A stretch of DNA of 64,000 nt. It comes from Rikenellaceae bacterium. Lineage in GTDB: Bacteria; Bacteroidota; Bacteroidia; Bacteroidales; Rikenellaceae. The notes under the pieces were generated by a model. It was not told where the DNA came from and searched no databases. It saw nothing but the letters and a program-made list of their open reading frames with translations. Made by a program: the position numbers and the translations under genes. Within the stretch, counting starts at the first letter, position 1; each line of letters begins with the position of its first letter. Below are positions 51,427 through 58,766 of the stretch, one piece after another. The DNA lies in assembly GCA_017442365.1 (NCBI GenBank), contig JAFRZW010000007.1:124001-188000 (forward strand). Direction: 5' to 3'.

Positions 51427-51455
51427 AAAAAAAGTCCGCCCTTTTTAGGCGGACT
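51427..51455 (-). terminator. Terminator of tRNA-Pro(CGG)
   Basis: On the minus strand AGTCCGCC (51448-51455) and GGCGGACT (51433-51440) form a perfect stem. Seven T residues follow. Confidence 0.92.
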
Positions 51456-51465
51456 CGTCAATTTG

Positions 51466-51540
51466 TCGGGGAGACTGGATTCGAACCAGCGACCTCCAAC
51501 TCCCGAAGCTGGCGCGCTAACCGGACTGCGCTACACCCCG
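51466..51540 (-). tRNA. tRNA-Pro, anticodon CGG
   Basis: On the minus strand the sequence folds as a cloverleaf. The acceptor CGGGGTG pairs with CTCCCCG except for one U-U mismatch, and the discriminator is A. The anticodon stem CCAGC/GTTGG encloses TTCGGGA, giving CGG. The T loop is GGTTCGAATCC. CCA is not encoded. It shares its D arm with the TGG isoacceptor at 2822-2896. Confidence 0.95.
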
Positions 51541-51552
51541 AAATTGCGTGTG

Positions 51553-51585
51553 CAAAGATACGAAAAATTATATTAAATTATCAAA
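51553..51585 (-). promoter_or_regulatory. Promoter of tRNA-Pro(CGG)
   Basis: The minus strand has TTTG (51582-51585), 21 bases and TATCTTTG (51553-51560), 13 bases before the tRNA. The upstream box lies within the 3' end of the RluA-type gene. Confidence 0.82.
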
Positions 51586-52464
51586 TAATTTTGGGATTGA
51601 TGTCGAAAAAAATAACTCTTTGCCTGTAATTGGGTGATACAGAGCAAGTTTGTAAGCGTGCAAACATACACGTCCGGCGTCCGTCGAGCGTGAAGAGTAC
51701 TTTTTGTCGCCCGCAACGGGACACCCAACGTGCTCCAAATGAGCGCGAATTTGATTTTTGCGACCCGTTTCGAGCGAGAGTTCGACGAGCGAACGACCTC
51801 CGCGCGAACGCAAAACACGATAGTGCGTTACGGCATCGACTGCATTGTCTTCGTCGGGTGTGCGGCTGACAAACATTTTGCGGTTGCGATTTTCGGCTAA
51901 CGGTGCGTCGATCACGCCCTCCTCCGACGGCATAACACCATCAACCACAGCGACATACTTGCGGTCGATCACCACGCGATGCCAATCTGCTTGCAGACGA
52001 TGTTTGACCTCCTCGCTCTTGGCAAAGACCATCAATCCCGAAGTCTCGCGGTCGAGACGATGGACGATAAAAATTCGATTCGACGGATCTTCCCGCTTGA
52101 CGTGTTGGCTGAGGATCGAGTAGGCGGTCTTGTCGCGCTCGCGGTCGGTGCCCATCGAGAGCAGTCCGTTGCGTTTATCGACAACTATAATGTGCTGGTC
52201 CTCAAAAACGATGCGCAACATCGGGTGGTGTAGTTCGGCAGCCACGCGCCCACGATTGATCGAAACGCGATCGCCCTTGCGCAGAGCGTAATCGTAGGCT
52301 GTTGTGATTGTGCCATTGACGCTCACACGTCGATGTGTCAGCATTGATTTGAGGGCCGAACGGCTTTTGCCTGCAAATTTCTCGGTCAGAAATTGTTGCA
52401 GCGAGCACTCTTGTTCAACGGTAAATATAAGGTCGCCCCGCGGGGCTACGCGTACTTTTTTCAT
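51568..52464 (-). CDS. RluA-family RNA pseudouridine synthase
   Basis: This 298-residue protein has an N-terminal S4 RNA-binding domain (QQFLTEKFAGKSRSALKSMLTHRRVSVNG, about residues 23-52). A catalytic RluA domain follows with HRLDRETSGLMVFAK (catalytic Asp near 137) and GRKNQIRAHLEHVGCPVAGD. It isomerises uridine in rRNA or tRNA; the target site cannot be told. It starts 6 bases after the radical SAM gene stop, so it is in the same operon. Confidence 0.93.
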   Translation of the reverse strand: MKKVRVAPRGDLIFTVEQECSLQQFLTEKFAGKSRSALKSMLTHRRVSVNGTITTAYDYALRKGDRVSINRGRVAAELHHPMLRIVFEDQHIIVVDKRNGLLSMGTDRERDKTAYSILSQHVKREDPSNRIFIVHRLDRETSGLMVFAKSEEVKHRLQADWHRVVIDRKYVAVVDGVMPSEEGVIDAPLAENRNRKMFVSRTPDEDNAVDAVTHYRVLRSRGGRSLVELSLETGRKNQIRAHLEHVGCPVAGDKKYSSRSTDAGRVCLHAYKLALYHPITGKELFFSTSIPKLFDNLI

Positions 52465-52470
52465 AGTGAT

Positions 52471-53556
52471 TTACAGACGTTTGTAGTGGCACATCAGTAA
52501 CTTGCCCTCGTCGTCGCGCAGGTGCATACCGCCACCCAGACAGTAGCGGAACATCTTGCAGTCGCCACACTCGTCGCGGCGGGCCCACTCGCGGTTGCGG
52601 AATGGTTCGTAGCGCTTGCTCCACACCTCCCAGAAATTGTCGTGGTAGATGTTGCCCTGATCGAAATTCGAGCGAATCGAGGTGCAACCCGACAGCGCGC
52701 CATCGACACGTATCGAGGCCGTCGTAACGCCAGCCGAGCAGTAGTAGAACGTGTCGCGCACCTCGGTTTCGTAACCGCCCAAAAAGCCTTCACAAGCATA
52801 CGTGAGCTCGATTCGACCCTCGCGGCGGGTGCGTCGGATAAACTCCATCACCTCGCGGAATTGTTCGTCCGAGAGTCGTAGGGTCGGGTCGTCGGCTGCG
52901 CGTCCAACGGGAAAAATCGTGAAGATTCGCCAATGTTTAATTCCGTTTGCGATGAGCAACTCCTTCATCTCTTCGAGGCGTGGCACGAGCGAGCCCGTTA
53001 CGCAGGTTACGGCGTCGTAGGCTACCGTCCCGTCGGTGGCAATCATTCGCAGAGCGGCCAGAGCGCGTTCGTAGCTGTGCGGATTGCGACGAATGTAGTT
53101 GTGTTGCTCCTCGAAGCCGTCGAAGCTGACCGAGATCGAATGCAGTCCTGCACGCAGCAGACTCTCGAATCGTTCGGGCGTGAGTACCAACGCATTAGTA
53201 ACTATTCCCCACGGGTAGCCACGTCGGTAGAGCTCCAATCCTGCGCGCTCCAAATCTTTGCGCACGAGCACCTCGCCACCCGAAATGACGACCATCACCT
53301 TGTGCGGATCGACGTGCGGCGTGATCTGTTCATCGACCACACGCAGAAAGTCCTCCAACGGCATATCGGGCACGGTCGCCTCGGCACGGCAATCGCTGCC
53401 GCAGTGGCGGCAGTTGAGGTTGCAACGCAGCGTGCACTCCCAGAAGAGCGTGCGCAGCGGGTGCTCCTCGACGTTGCGTTTGTAGAGTTGCGCGAAGAGC
53501 TCCAAGCCGAGTCTTTTGCGCAGACCGAGTCGGCGTCCGTTCAGGTCGTTACTCAT
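52471..53556 (-). CDS. Radical SAM/SPASM enzyme of the rSAM/lipoprotein system
   Basis: This 361-residue protein has the radical SAM cluster motif CNLNCRHC (CxxxCxxC) in WECTLRCNLNCRHCG near residues 40-50. A C-terminal SPASM region has many cysteines (YYCSAGVTTASI, LSGCTSI, DECGDCKMFRYCLGGG), which would bind auxiliary iron-sulfur clusters. It matches, from memory, the Bacteroidota family that occurs with small lipoproteins (TIGR04133/TIGR04134 type). Three lipoprotein genes lie directly upstream in the same operon. SPASM enzymes typically modify peptides; the modification here is unknown. The start at 53556 precedes MSNDLNGRRLGLRKRLG. Confidence 0.92.
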   Translation of the reverse strand: MSNDLNGRRLGLRKRLGLELFAQLYKRNVEEHPLRTLFWECTLRCNLNCRHCGSDCRAEATVPDMPLEDFLRVVDEQITPHVDPHKVMVVISGGEVLVRKDLERAGLELYRRGYPWGIVTNALVLTPERFESLLRAGLHSISVSFDGFEEQHNYIRRNPHSYERALAALRMIATDGTVAYDAVTCVTGSLVPRLEEMKELLIANGIKHWRIFTIFPVGRAADDPTLRLSDEQFREVMEFIRRTRREGRIELTYACEGFLGGYETEVRDTFYYCSAGVTTASIRVDGALSGCTSIRSNFDQGNIYHDNFWEVWSKRYEPFRNREWARRDECGDCKMFRYCLGGGMHLRDDEGKLLMCHYKRL

Positions 53557-53566
53557 TGTACGGAAT

Positions 53567-53833
53567 CTATTCGTTATCAATTACTTTGAGCGGATTTTCG
53601 CTCTGCTCAGGTTGTGCCTGCTCGCTCTGTTCGGTCGAGTTCCTGACTGCGCCCTCGCGGAACACCACGGGAGGCACGCCATACATCAGCCTGATCTGCG
53701 GCATTTCGACCGTATCTTGTTGTACGGCAGGCTGTTCTTCGGGCTGTTCGGGAGCCTTATGTTGGCGTGTCGATGAGCACGACGCTCCGAAACCGAGCAT
53801 AGCCATCATTGTTGCTAAAACTTTGTATTTCAT
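53567..53833 (-). CDS. Short lipoprotein with MYGVP motif
   Basis: This 88-residue protein has a lipoprotein signal peptide (MKYKVLATMMAMLGFGASC; Cys at 19). A Gln/Glu/Pro-rich linker follows, then IRLMYGVPPVVFRE (MYGVP at residues 50-54) and an acidic tail. The MYG-x-P motif is shared with the two longer lipoproteins upstream. It ends 10 bases before the radical SAM gene start, so it is a strong candidate substrate or partner. The upstream extension of the frame has no signal peptide and is rejected. Confidence 0.82.
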   Translation of the reverse strand: MKYKVLATMMAMLGFGASCSSTRQHKAPEQPEEQPAVQQDTVEMPQIRLMYGVPPVVFREGAVRNSTEQSEQAQPEQSENPLKVIDNE

Positions 53834-53924
53834 AGCTTTGCGGTGTTGGTGATCGGAACCTCCCGACCACTTCAATACAAAGGTACGCATTTTGCGCGAA
53901 AGTTGCGCATTTCCGAGCGAGAAA

Positions 53925-54374
53925 TTACTCTTGCGCCTCGTCGCTCTTCTCCTGCATTACGATATGCTTTTCGAGCGATTTGGTGCCGTTGTACCACGCC
54001 TCTTTGTCGCCCGTAGCCTCTACTTTGCTGAAATCGAGTTCGATGGTTTGCTCTTCGAATTCGCCACCGTTCGCCGTGCCATCGACGTCCTCGACTGAGA
54101 GATAGAGTTTGCTTCGGGGAAAGGTTGTATTGCTAATCTTGTAGTCGCCATTTTCAAGACTCTGACTCTCTGCGATTTGGTAAGGATTAGGATCGGTCGC
54201 GTTGTCTTGCAATGCGATTTTTATGCCTTTAATCGGATTACCGTCGGTGTCGCATACCTTGCCTTTAACCTCGTATGTCGCCGAGGGTGTGCCGTACATA
54301 TCAAGACCGCCACACCCAAATATCGGGATTGTAAATCCAAGAATCGACAACGATTTGGTAATGATTTTCTTCAT
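53925..54374 (-). CDS. rSAM-associated lipoprotein B
   Basis: This 149-residue protein has a lipoprotein signal peptide (first 17 residues identical to lipoprotein A) and Cys at 21. MYGTP follows at 26-30. A carboxypeptidase-regulatory-like beta domain comes next (YEVKGKVCDTDGNPIKGIKIAL), then the segment NGGEFEEQTIELDFSKVEATGDK and a charged tail. It is a tandem paralogue of the gene at 54388-54810. The start at 54374 is fixed by this alignment. The predicted location is lipid-anchored to the membrane or cell surface. Confidence 0.88.
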   Translation of the reverse strand: MKKIITKSLSILGFTIPIFGCGGLDMYGTPSATYEVKGKVCDTDGNPIKGIKIALQDNATDPNPYQIAESQSLENGDYKISNTTFPRSKLYLSVEDVDGTANGGEFEEQTIELDFSKVEATGDKEAWYNGTKSLEKHIVMQEKSDEAQE

Positions 54375-54387
54375 ATTCAGCTCTGTT

Positions 54388-54810
54388 TTAGTTTTCTTTC
54401 TCTTCGAGCACGATGTCTTGTTCGAGCGATTTTTTGCCGTGATACCAGCCGTCGCTCTCGCCCGTATACTTGATTTTGCTGAAATCGAGTTCGACGGTCT
54501 TCTCCTCGAACTCGCCACCATTCTCCGCACCGTCGATGTCTTGGGCTGTTAGTTTCAGTTTATCGAAAGGAATTGTTCCGAGGCTGACTTTGAACGTTCC
54601 ATTTTCGAGGCTTTGGGTCGATTGAGAATTGTATTGATCCTCAATTAACGACACTTTTATACCCTTAATCGGATCGCCGTCAGCGTCGAGCACTTTGCCC
54701 TCCACTTCGTAATCTGCCCAAGGTGTACCGTACATTACGGGCGCATCGCACCCAAACATTGGGATTGTGAAACCGAGAATCGACAGCGATTTGGTAATGA
54801 TCTTCTTCAT
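54388..54810 (-). CDS. rSAM-associated lipoprotein A
   Basis: This 140-residue protein has a lipoprotein signal peptide (MKKIITKSLSILGFTIPMFGC; Cys at 21), MYGTP at 26-30 and the regulatory-like domain YEVEGKVLDADGDPIKGIKVSL. NGGEFEEKTVELDFSKIK and an acidic end (LEEKEN) follow. It is the first gene of the operon lipoprotein A, lipoprotein B, short lipoprotein, radical SAM, RluA. It matches, from memory, the putative lipoprotein of the rSAM/lipoprotein system. No clear -7 box was found upstream. Confidence 0.88.
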   Translation of the reverse strand: MKKIITKSLSILGFTIPMFGCDAPVMYGTPWADYEVEGKVLDADGDPIKGIKVSLIEDQYNSQSTQSLENGTFKVSLGTIPFDKLKLTAQDIDGAENGGEFEEKTVELDFSKIKYTGESDGWYHGKKSLEQDIVLEEKEN

Positions 54811-54968
54811 AGCTCGAAATTAAAGTTTAGATTGCACTCTTTTCTATATAGACGTTCGAGAGTGCCAAAATGTTGCAACGAAGTTAAAATTTTTTTCACT
54901 TTTTGGCAATTTTTTTCGTTGGGCGCACACCGACGCTTGCAGTCGCACGCATTTTGCCGAAAAATTAT

Positions 54969-54976
54969 TACCTTTG
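54969..54976 (+). promoter_or_regulatory. -7 box of the zinc transporter genes
   Basis: TACCTTTG lies 19 bases before the ATG at 54996. Confidence 0.65.
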
Positions 54977-54995
54977 TAAGTTCAATTTTGACCAA

Positions 54996-55829
54996 ATGAG
55001 AAAGATTCTAATCATACTTTGCGCTCTGTTGGCGGTGGCGTGTGGTGGCACGAATGCCCCGACCGACAACCGACCGACAATCACCGTGTCGATTGCACCG
55101 CTCAAATCGCTCACCGAGGCGATCGTGGGCGATGGGGTGCGTGTCGAGGTGCTGATCCCTGCGGGTGCAAGTCCCGAAACATTCGAGCCTACACCGCGCC
55201 AAATTACCGCAATGGCCGATAGCAGAGCGGTTTATACCGTCGGACTGATCGAATTTGAACGTAGCTTGACCGCCCGCACAGGCATTGCGACCACGCCACT
55301 TTGCGAGGGTATAGAACTCATTGGCGGCCACTACCACAATGGTCATAACCACGGTGCCGATCCTCACATCTGGACCTCACCGCGCGAGTTGCGAGTGATG
55401 GCGTCGAACCTGCACAGCCATCTGCGCACCATATTCCCCGACTCGACCCACTACGACGCTCGCTATGCGCAGCTGGATAGTGCGTTGGTCGAACTTGACC
55501 TCTACGTGGCGTCGTGCTGGGCGATGGCCGACCGCGATTACTTCATCATCTATCACCCCGCGCTGACCTACTACGCACGTGCCTACGGCATAGAGCAGGT
55601 GGCAATCGAGCAGGAGGGACGCGAGCCGTCGGCACGTAGTCTGACCACGTTGATCGAGCGTGCCCGCCGCGATAGTGTCAAGCGGATATTCTACCAACGT
55701 CCCTATCCCGCGTCGGTGGTCGAGGTCGCGGCTGAGAGCATTGGGGCTGAGGCGGTTGAGTTCGATCCGTTAGCTGAGGACGTGCGTGGTATGATCCGCT
55801 CAATAACCGTTAAAATGGCTCTCGAATGA
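54996..55829 (+). CDS. znuA: Zinc ABC transporter substrate-binding lipoprotein
   Basis: This 277-residue protein has a lipoprotein signal peptide (LLAVACGG; Cys at about 16) and a cluster 9 metal-binding fold. Features are ITVSIAPLKSLTEAIVGDGVRVEVLIPAGASPETFEPTPRQ and the His-rich loop HYHNGHNHGADPHIW. The metal-ligand His is in YHPALTYYAR, with FDPLAEDVRGMIRSI at the end. It binds Zn (or Mn) for the adjacent ATPase, whose start codon overlaps its stop. Confidence 0.92.
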   Translation: MRKILIILCALLAVACGGTNAPTDNRPTITVSIAPLKSLTEAIVGDGVRVEVLIPAGASPETFEPTPRQITAMADSRAVYTVGLIEFERSLTARTGIATTPLCEGIELIGGHYHNGHNHGADPHIWTSPRELRVMASNLHSHLRTIFPDSTHYDARYAQLDSALVELDLYVASCWAMADRDYFIIYHPALTYYARAYGIEQVAIEQEGREPSARSLTTLIERARRDSVKRIFYQRPYPASVVEVAAESIGAEAVEFDPLAEDVRGMIRSITVKMALE

Positions 55830-56578
55830 ATACGCTGATTAAGATACGCAACCTCTCGGTCGATTACGATTCGCACCGTGTTCTGCACGATGTCGATTTG
55901 GACGTCTATGCCGATGATTTCTTGGGTGTTATAGGCCCGAACGGTGGCGGTAAAACCACCCTCGTTAAGGCAATTCTTGGCGCTGTGCCCCATACGGGAA
56001 CGATCGAGTTTGCGCCCGAACTCTACGACGGCACACGCCGCTTGATTGGCTATATGCCCCAGCAGAGCAACTTCGACCGCGCCTTCCCGATCTCGGTGCG
56101 CGAAACCGTTGTGTCGGGCTTGCAGACTGTGCGTCGTATGACACGCCGCTACTCGCGTGAGGATTACGCTAAGGCCGACAAACTACTCGAACAGACGGGT
56201 TTGCAGTCGATTGTGCGTGCTCCGATTGGCGAGATCTCGGGCGGACAGATGCAACGCGCGCTGTTGTGTCGTGCGCTGATTGCCGACCCGCGTCTGCTGA
56301 TTCTTGACGAGCCGACCAACTTCGTCGATAACCGTTTCGAAGGGGAGTTGTATGCGCTTTTGAAGGAGCTGAACGAGCGCATTGCTATTGTGATGGTGTC
56401 GCACGACTTGGGCACGATTACCAGCGTGGTGAAGAGTATCGTCTGCGTCAATGGGCACGTTCATCGCCACTCGTCGAACGTGATCACAGCCGAGCAGCTC
56501 GACAACTACAACTGCCCGATTCAGATCATCGCTCACGGCCACGTTCCGCATACGGTCCTCGAACCGCATCACCATTAG
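55826..56578 (+). CDS. znuC: Metal ABC transporter ATP-binding protein
   Basis: This 250-residue ATPase has Walker A GPNGGGKTTLVKAI near residue 37, the signature motif SGGQMQRALLCRAL and Walker B LLILDEPTNFVD. Its C-terminus is His-rich (HGHVPHTVLEPHHH), as in zinc ABC ATPases. The gene overlaps the substrate-binding protein gene by four bases. No permease gene follows, so the transport channel must be encoded elsewhere or be missing. Confidence 0.93.
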   Translation: MNTLIKIRNLSVDYDSHRVLHDVDLDVYADDFLGVIGPNGGGKTTLVKAILGAVPHTGTIEFAPELYDGTRRLIGYMPQQSNFDRAFPISVRETVVSGLQTVRRMTRRYSREDYAKADKLLEQTGLQSIVRAPIGEISGGQMQRALLCRALIADPRLLILDEPTNFVDNRFEGELYALLKELNERIAIVMVSHDLGTITSVVKSIVCVNGHVHRHSSNVITAEQLDNYNCPIQIIAHGHVPHTVLEPHHH

Positions 56579-56600
56579 TCTTTTCGATACCTAATATAAA

Positions 56601-56645
56601 TAAAAAATGTAGCGCAACTCCCGCTTGGGAATTGCGCTACGTTTT
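56601..56645. terminator. Bidirectional terminator
   Basis: GTAGCGCAACTCCC (from 56609) pairs with GGGAATTGCGCTAC (to 56640). T-rich tails lie on both strands, the better one (six T) for the minus-strand rplU-rpmA operon. Confidence 0.88.
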
Positions 56646-56673
56646 GTTGAAGCGGTAAACTTCGGTCGGGGCC

Positions 56674-56934
56674 TTACTCTGCGATAGGAGTAACGCTCAC
56701 GTACGACTTACCCGAGCTCTTCTTGCAGAAGCTAACAGTACCATCAACCAATGCAAAGAGAGTGTGGTCCTTACCCATACCGACGTTCTCACCGGCATTG
56801 TGTACAGTACCGCGCTGGCGAACGATGATGTTACCAGCCTTAGCGAATTGACCACCGAACAGCTTAACGCCCAGTCGTTTGCTCTCTGACTCACGACCGT
56901 TCTTCGAACTACCTACACCTTTCTTGTGTGCCAT
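56674..56934 (-). CDS. rpmA: 50S ribosomal protein L27
   Basis: This 86-residue protein is L27. It starts [24 protein letters not shown] and has the [23 protein letters not shown] core. Its N-terminus reaches the peptidyl-transferase centre, and no cleavable extension is present. It starts 19 bases after the rplU stop. Confidence 0.97.
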   Translation of the reverse strand: MAHKKGVGSSKNGRESESKRLGVKLFGGQFAKAGNIIVRQRGTVHNAGENVGMGKDHTLFALVDGTVSFCKKSSGKSYVSVTPIAE

Positions 56935-56953
56935 TTCTTTTTCGTTTTAAGAG

Positions 56954-57265
56954 TTAAGCAATAATGTCTTCTACCAGGATCTGAGTCAAGCACTGGCGAT
57001 GGCCGTTCTTCACTCTGTAACCCTTTCTGCGGCGTTTCTTGAACACGATGACTTTGTCGTCCTTCAAGTGTTTCAGAATCTTCGCTTTTACCGAGGCGCC
57101 TTCTACAACAGGTGCACCTACCTTAACCTGACCGTCATTGTCTGTAAGCAGGACTTTGTCGAAGCTCACCGACGAGTCAACCTCGCCCGAAAGACGGTGA
57201 ACATAGAGCTTGCGACCCTTTTCAGCCTTGAACTGCTGACCTGCAATTTCTACTATTACGTACAT
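56954..57265 (-). CDS. rplU: 50S ribosomal protein L21
   Basis: This 103-residue protein is L21, with the initial YVIVEIAGQQFKAEKGRKLYVHRL and the RNA-binding KRRRKGYRVKNGHRQ. It is the first gene of the rplU-rpmA operon, with a strong promoter 44 bases upstream. Confidence 0.97.
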   Translation of the reverse strand: MYVIVEIAGQQFKAEKGRKLYVHRLSGEVDSSVSFDKVLLTDNDGQVKVGAPVVEGASVKAKILKHLKDDKVIVFKKRRRKGYRVKNGHRQCLTQILVEDIIA

Positions 57266-57309
57266 TTAATTTGTTTGTTGATTATGTGTTAAACATAATT
57301 TCGCGGTCG

Positions 57310-57339
57310 CAAATATAGTAACTTTTCCTCGAACTGCAA
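57310..57339 (-). promoter_or_regulatory. Promoter of rplU-rpmA
   Basis: The minus strand has TTG (57337-57339), a 19-base spacer and TATATTTG (57310-57317). Confidence 0.82.
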
Positions 57340-57437
57340 TAGAGTTCGGGCTCTTTTTTTCGTTTCGGGGCTGTTTTTCGGGTTTTGGCATAGTTTTGAC
57401 TCTCTTCGAAGCCGCATTTTTAGTGAATTTTGTGTTG

Positions 57438-57806
57438 ATGTATCGAATCGCAATCATATCTCCCGATCGTTTTTTGTGGGCGTTGTTATGCAATTCGCTT
57501 TCGCTTGTCGAGGCCGAGGTGGCCTGTTTTGAGCGGTGGAGTGAGGCGCTGATCGAGCCGCTGTCGCACTACAATCTGATATTGACCTTGGAGAGCTATC
57601 CGTTCCTGAATGGAGCCGATGTGGCGCGTCGTCTGCGGCTGTCGAATCGACGTCCGAGGATCTATGTGCTCTCGTGGCTGCACGACGAGCAGAATGTGCT
57701 GAGTCTGCTCGAAAGTGGTGTCGATCAATATTTTACCTTGCCGGTCAATATCCCGCGTTTGTGCGGCAAGATAACGGCTCAAATCAATGAGTGGCGCAAT
57801 GGGTGA
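57438..57806 (+). CDS. Degenerate receiver-like protein
   Basis: This 122-residue protein follows the alpha/beta pattern of a response regulator receiver domain: RIAIISPDRF at the start, LILTLESYPFLNGADVARRL in the middle, RIYVLSWLHDE, and SGVDQYFTLPVNIPRL near the end. In place of the phospho-acceptor Asp and the conserved Lys it has other residues, so it is probably not phosphorylated. It overlaps the next gene by 8 bases and likely works with it and with the glycosyltransferase-like protein. The family assignment is tentative. Confidence 0.65.
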   Translation: MYRIAIISPDRFLWALLCNSLSLVEAEVACFERWSEALIEPLSHYNLILTLESYPFLNGADVARRLRLSNRRPRIYVLSWLHDEQNVLSLLESGVDQYFTLPVNIPRLCGKITAQINEWRNG

Positions 57807-58755
57807 GGTGGTTGGTGCATATACTCTCGCACTGCTTGTTGGGGCGGTGCTGTTAGCTGCGGCGTCGATGTTGCACGCCCGTGTGCGACAACGTCGCATT
57901 GGCATAAGACGCACGCTCGAACGTTGCTATGTGAATGTTCTCAATCGCCGTTTGCTCGAAGGCGGGAGTGCGTGGTGCTGCTTCCCGCTCATCGAGCGTC
58001 GCTCGTCGCGCCTTACGTTGGCGGTCGTGGTGGCGCAGATAGGCGCGATGACCTACGGTTATGATCGTCGGGTGTTGGCCAAGGTGGTGCGTCGTTATGG
58101 GCTCGATCGGTTGCTGTTGGAGCAGGCGCGATTGAGTGGCGGAATGCGTCGCGTAGAGTGGCTGCATACGTTGGCGCAGATCGAGTGCAGTGATCGGATC
58201 TATCAACGAATGATGAACCGCTATGGTCGTAGCCGCAATTCGTACATTGCGCTCTGTATGACGCTCGCGGCACTCAACCACTCGCCCGAACGGAGCATAG
58301 CGATTCTTGCCGAGCGTCGTGGTCGGCTGTCGCCGTTCGATCTGGCCGAGGTGCTGATGATGCTCAAACGCGGATTGATTCCCGTAGCCTATCAACCTCT
58401 GTTGCGAGCCGAGCAGGCAAATGTTCGGCTGTTGGGTTTGTGTATAGTGCGCTATTTTGGGGTTACTGAGGCCGAGGAGGATATCGTAGCTGCCATTGCC
58501 ACCGACGATCGTGAAGTGGCTGAGTCGGCTCTATTTACGCTCTGCGCATTACGTCTGCGTCTGGATCGTGAATTGGTGCGCGAGGCGGCACGGCGTATGA
58601 GCGAGGGGGAGCGTCGGGCGTGGTATCGACATCTGGCCTCGGAGGGTTACTCGTCGCGTGCCATTGCGCAGATAGTGCCCGAGAAGGAGTTGTCGCTGTT
58701 GGGCGAATATGTCGAGCAGACGGTGGCGTCGTATAAACGAGCGTTGATGAACTGA
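57799..58755 (+). CDS. Membrane-anchored HEAT-like repeat protein
   Basis: This protein of 318 residues has an N-terminal transmembrane helix (about residues 4-25). A run of helical pairs then covers the remainder, rich in Leu, Ala and Arg, with HEAT-like repeats (for example RLLGLCIVRYFGVTEAEEDIVAAIATDDREVAESALFTL). No catalytic motif is seen. An ATG at 57787 would add four residues and increase the overlap with the receiver-like gene. It is translationally linked on one side and followed 11 bases later by a glycosyltransferase-like gene. A scaffold role is inferred. Confidence 0.7.
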   Translation: MGEVVGAYTLALLVGAVLLAAASMLHARVRQRRIGIRRTLERCYVNVLNRRLLEGGSAWCCFPLIERRSSRLTLAVVVAQIGAMTYGYDRRVLAKVVRRYGLDRLLLEQARLSGGMRRVEWLHTLAQIECSDRIYQRMMNRYGRSRNSYIALCMTLAALNHSPERSIAILAERRGRLSPFDLAEVLMMLKRGLIPVAYQPLLRAEQANVRLLGLCIVRYFGVTEAEEDIVAAIATDDREVAESALFTLCALRLRLDRELVREAARRMSEGERRAWYRHLASEGYSSRAIAQIVPEKELSLLGEYVEQTVASYKRALMN

Positions 58756-58766
58756 TATGTAGTTTT

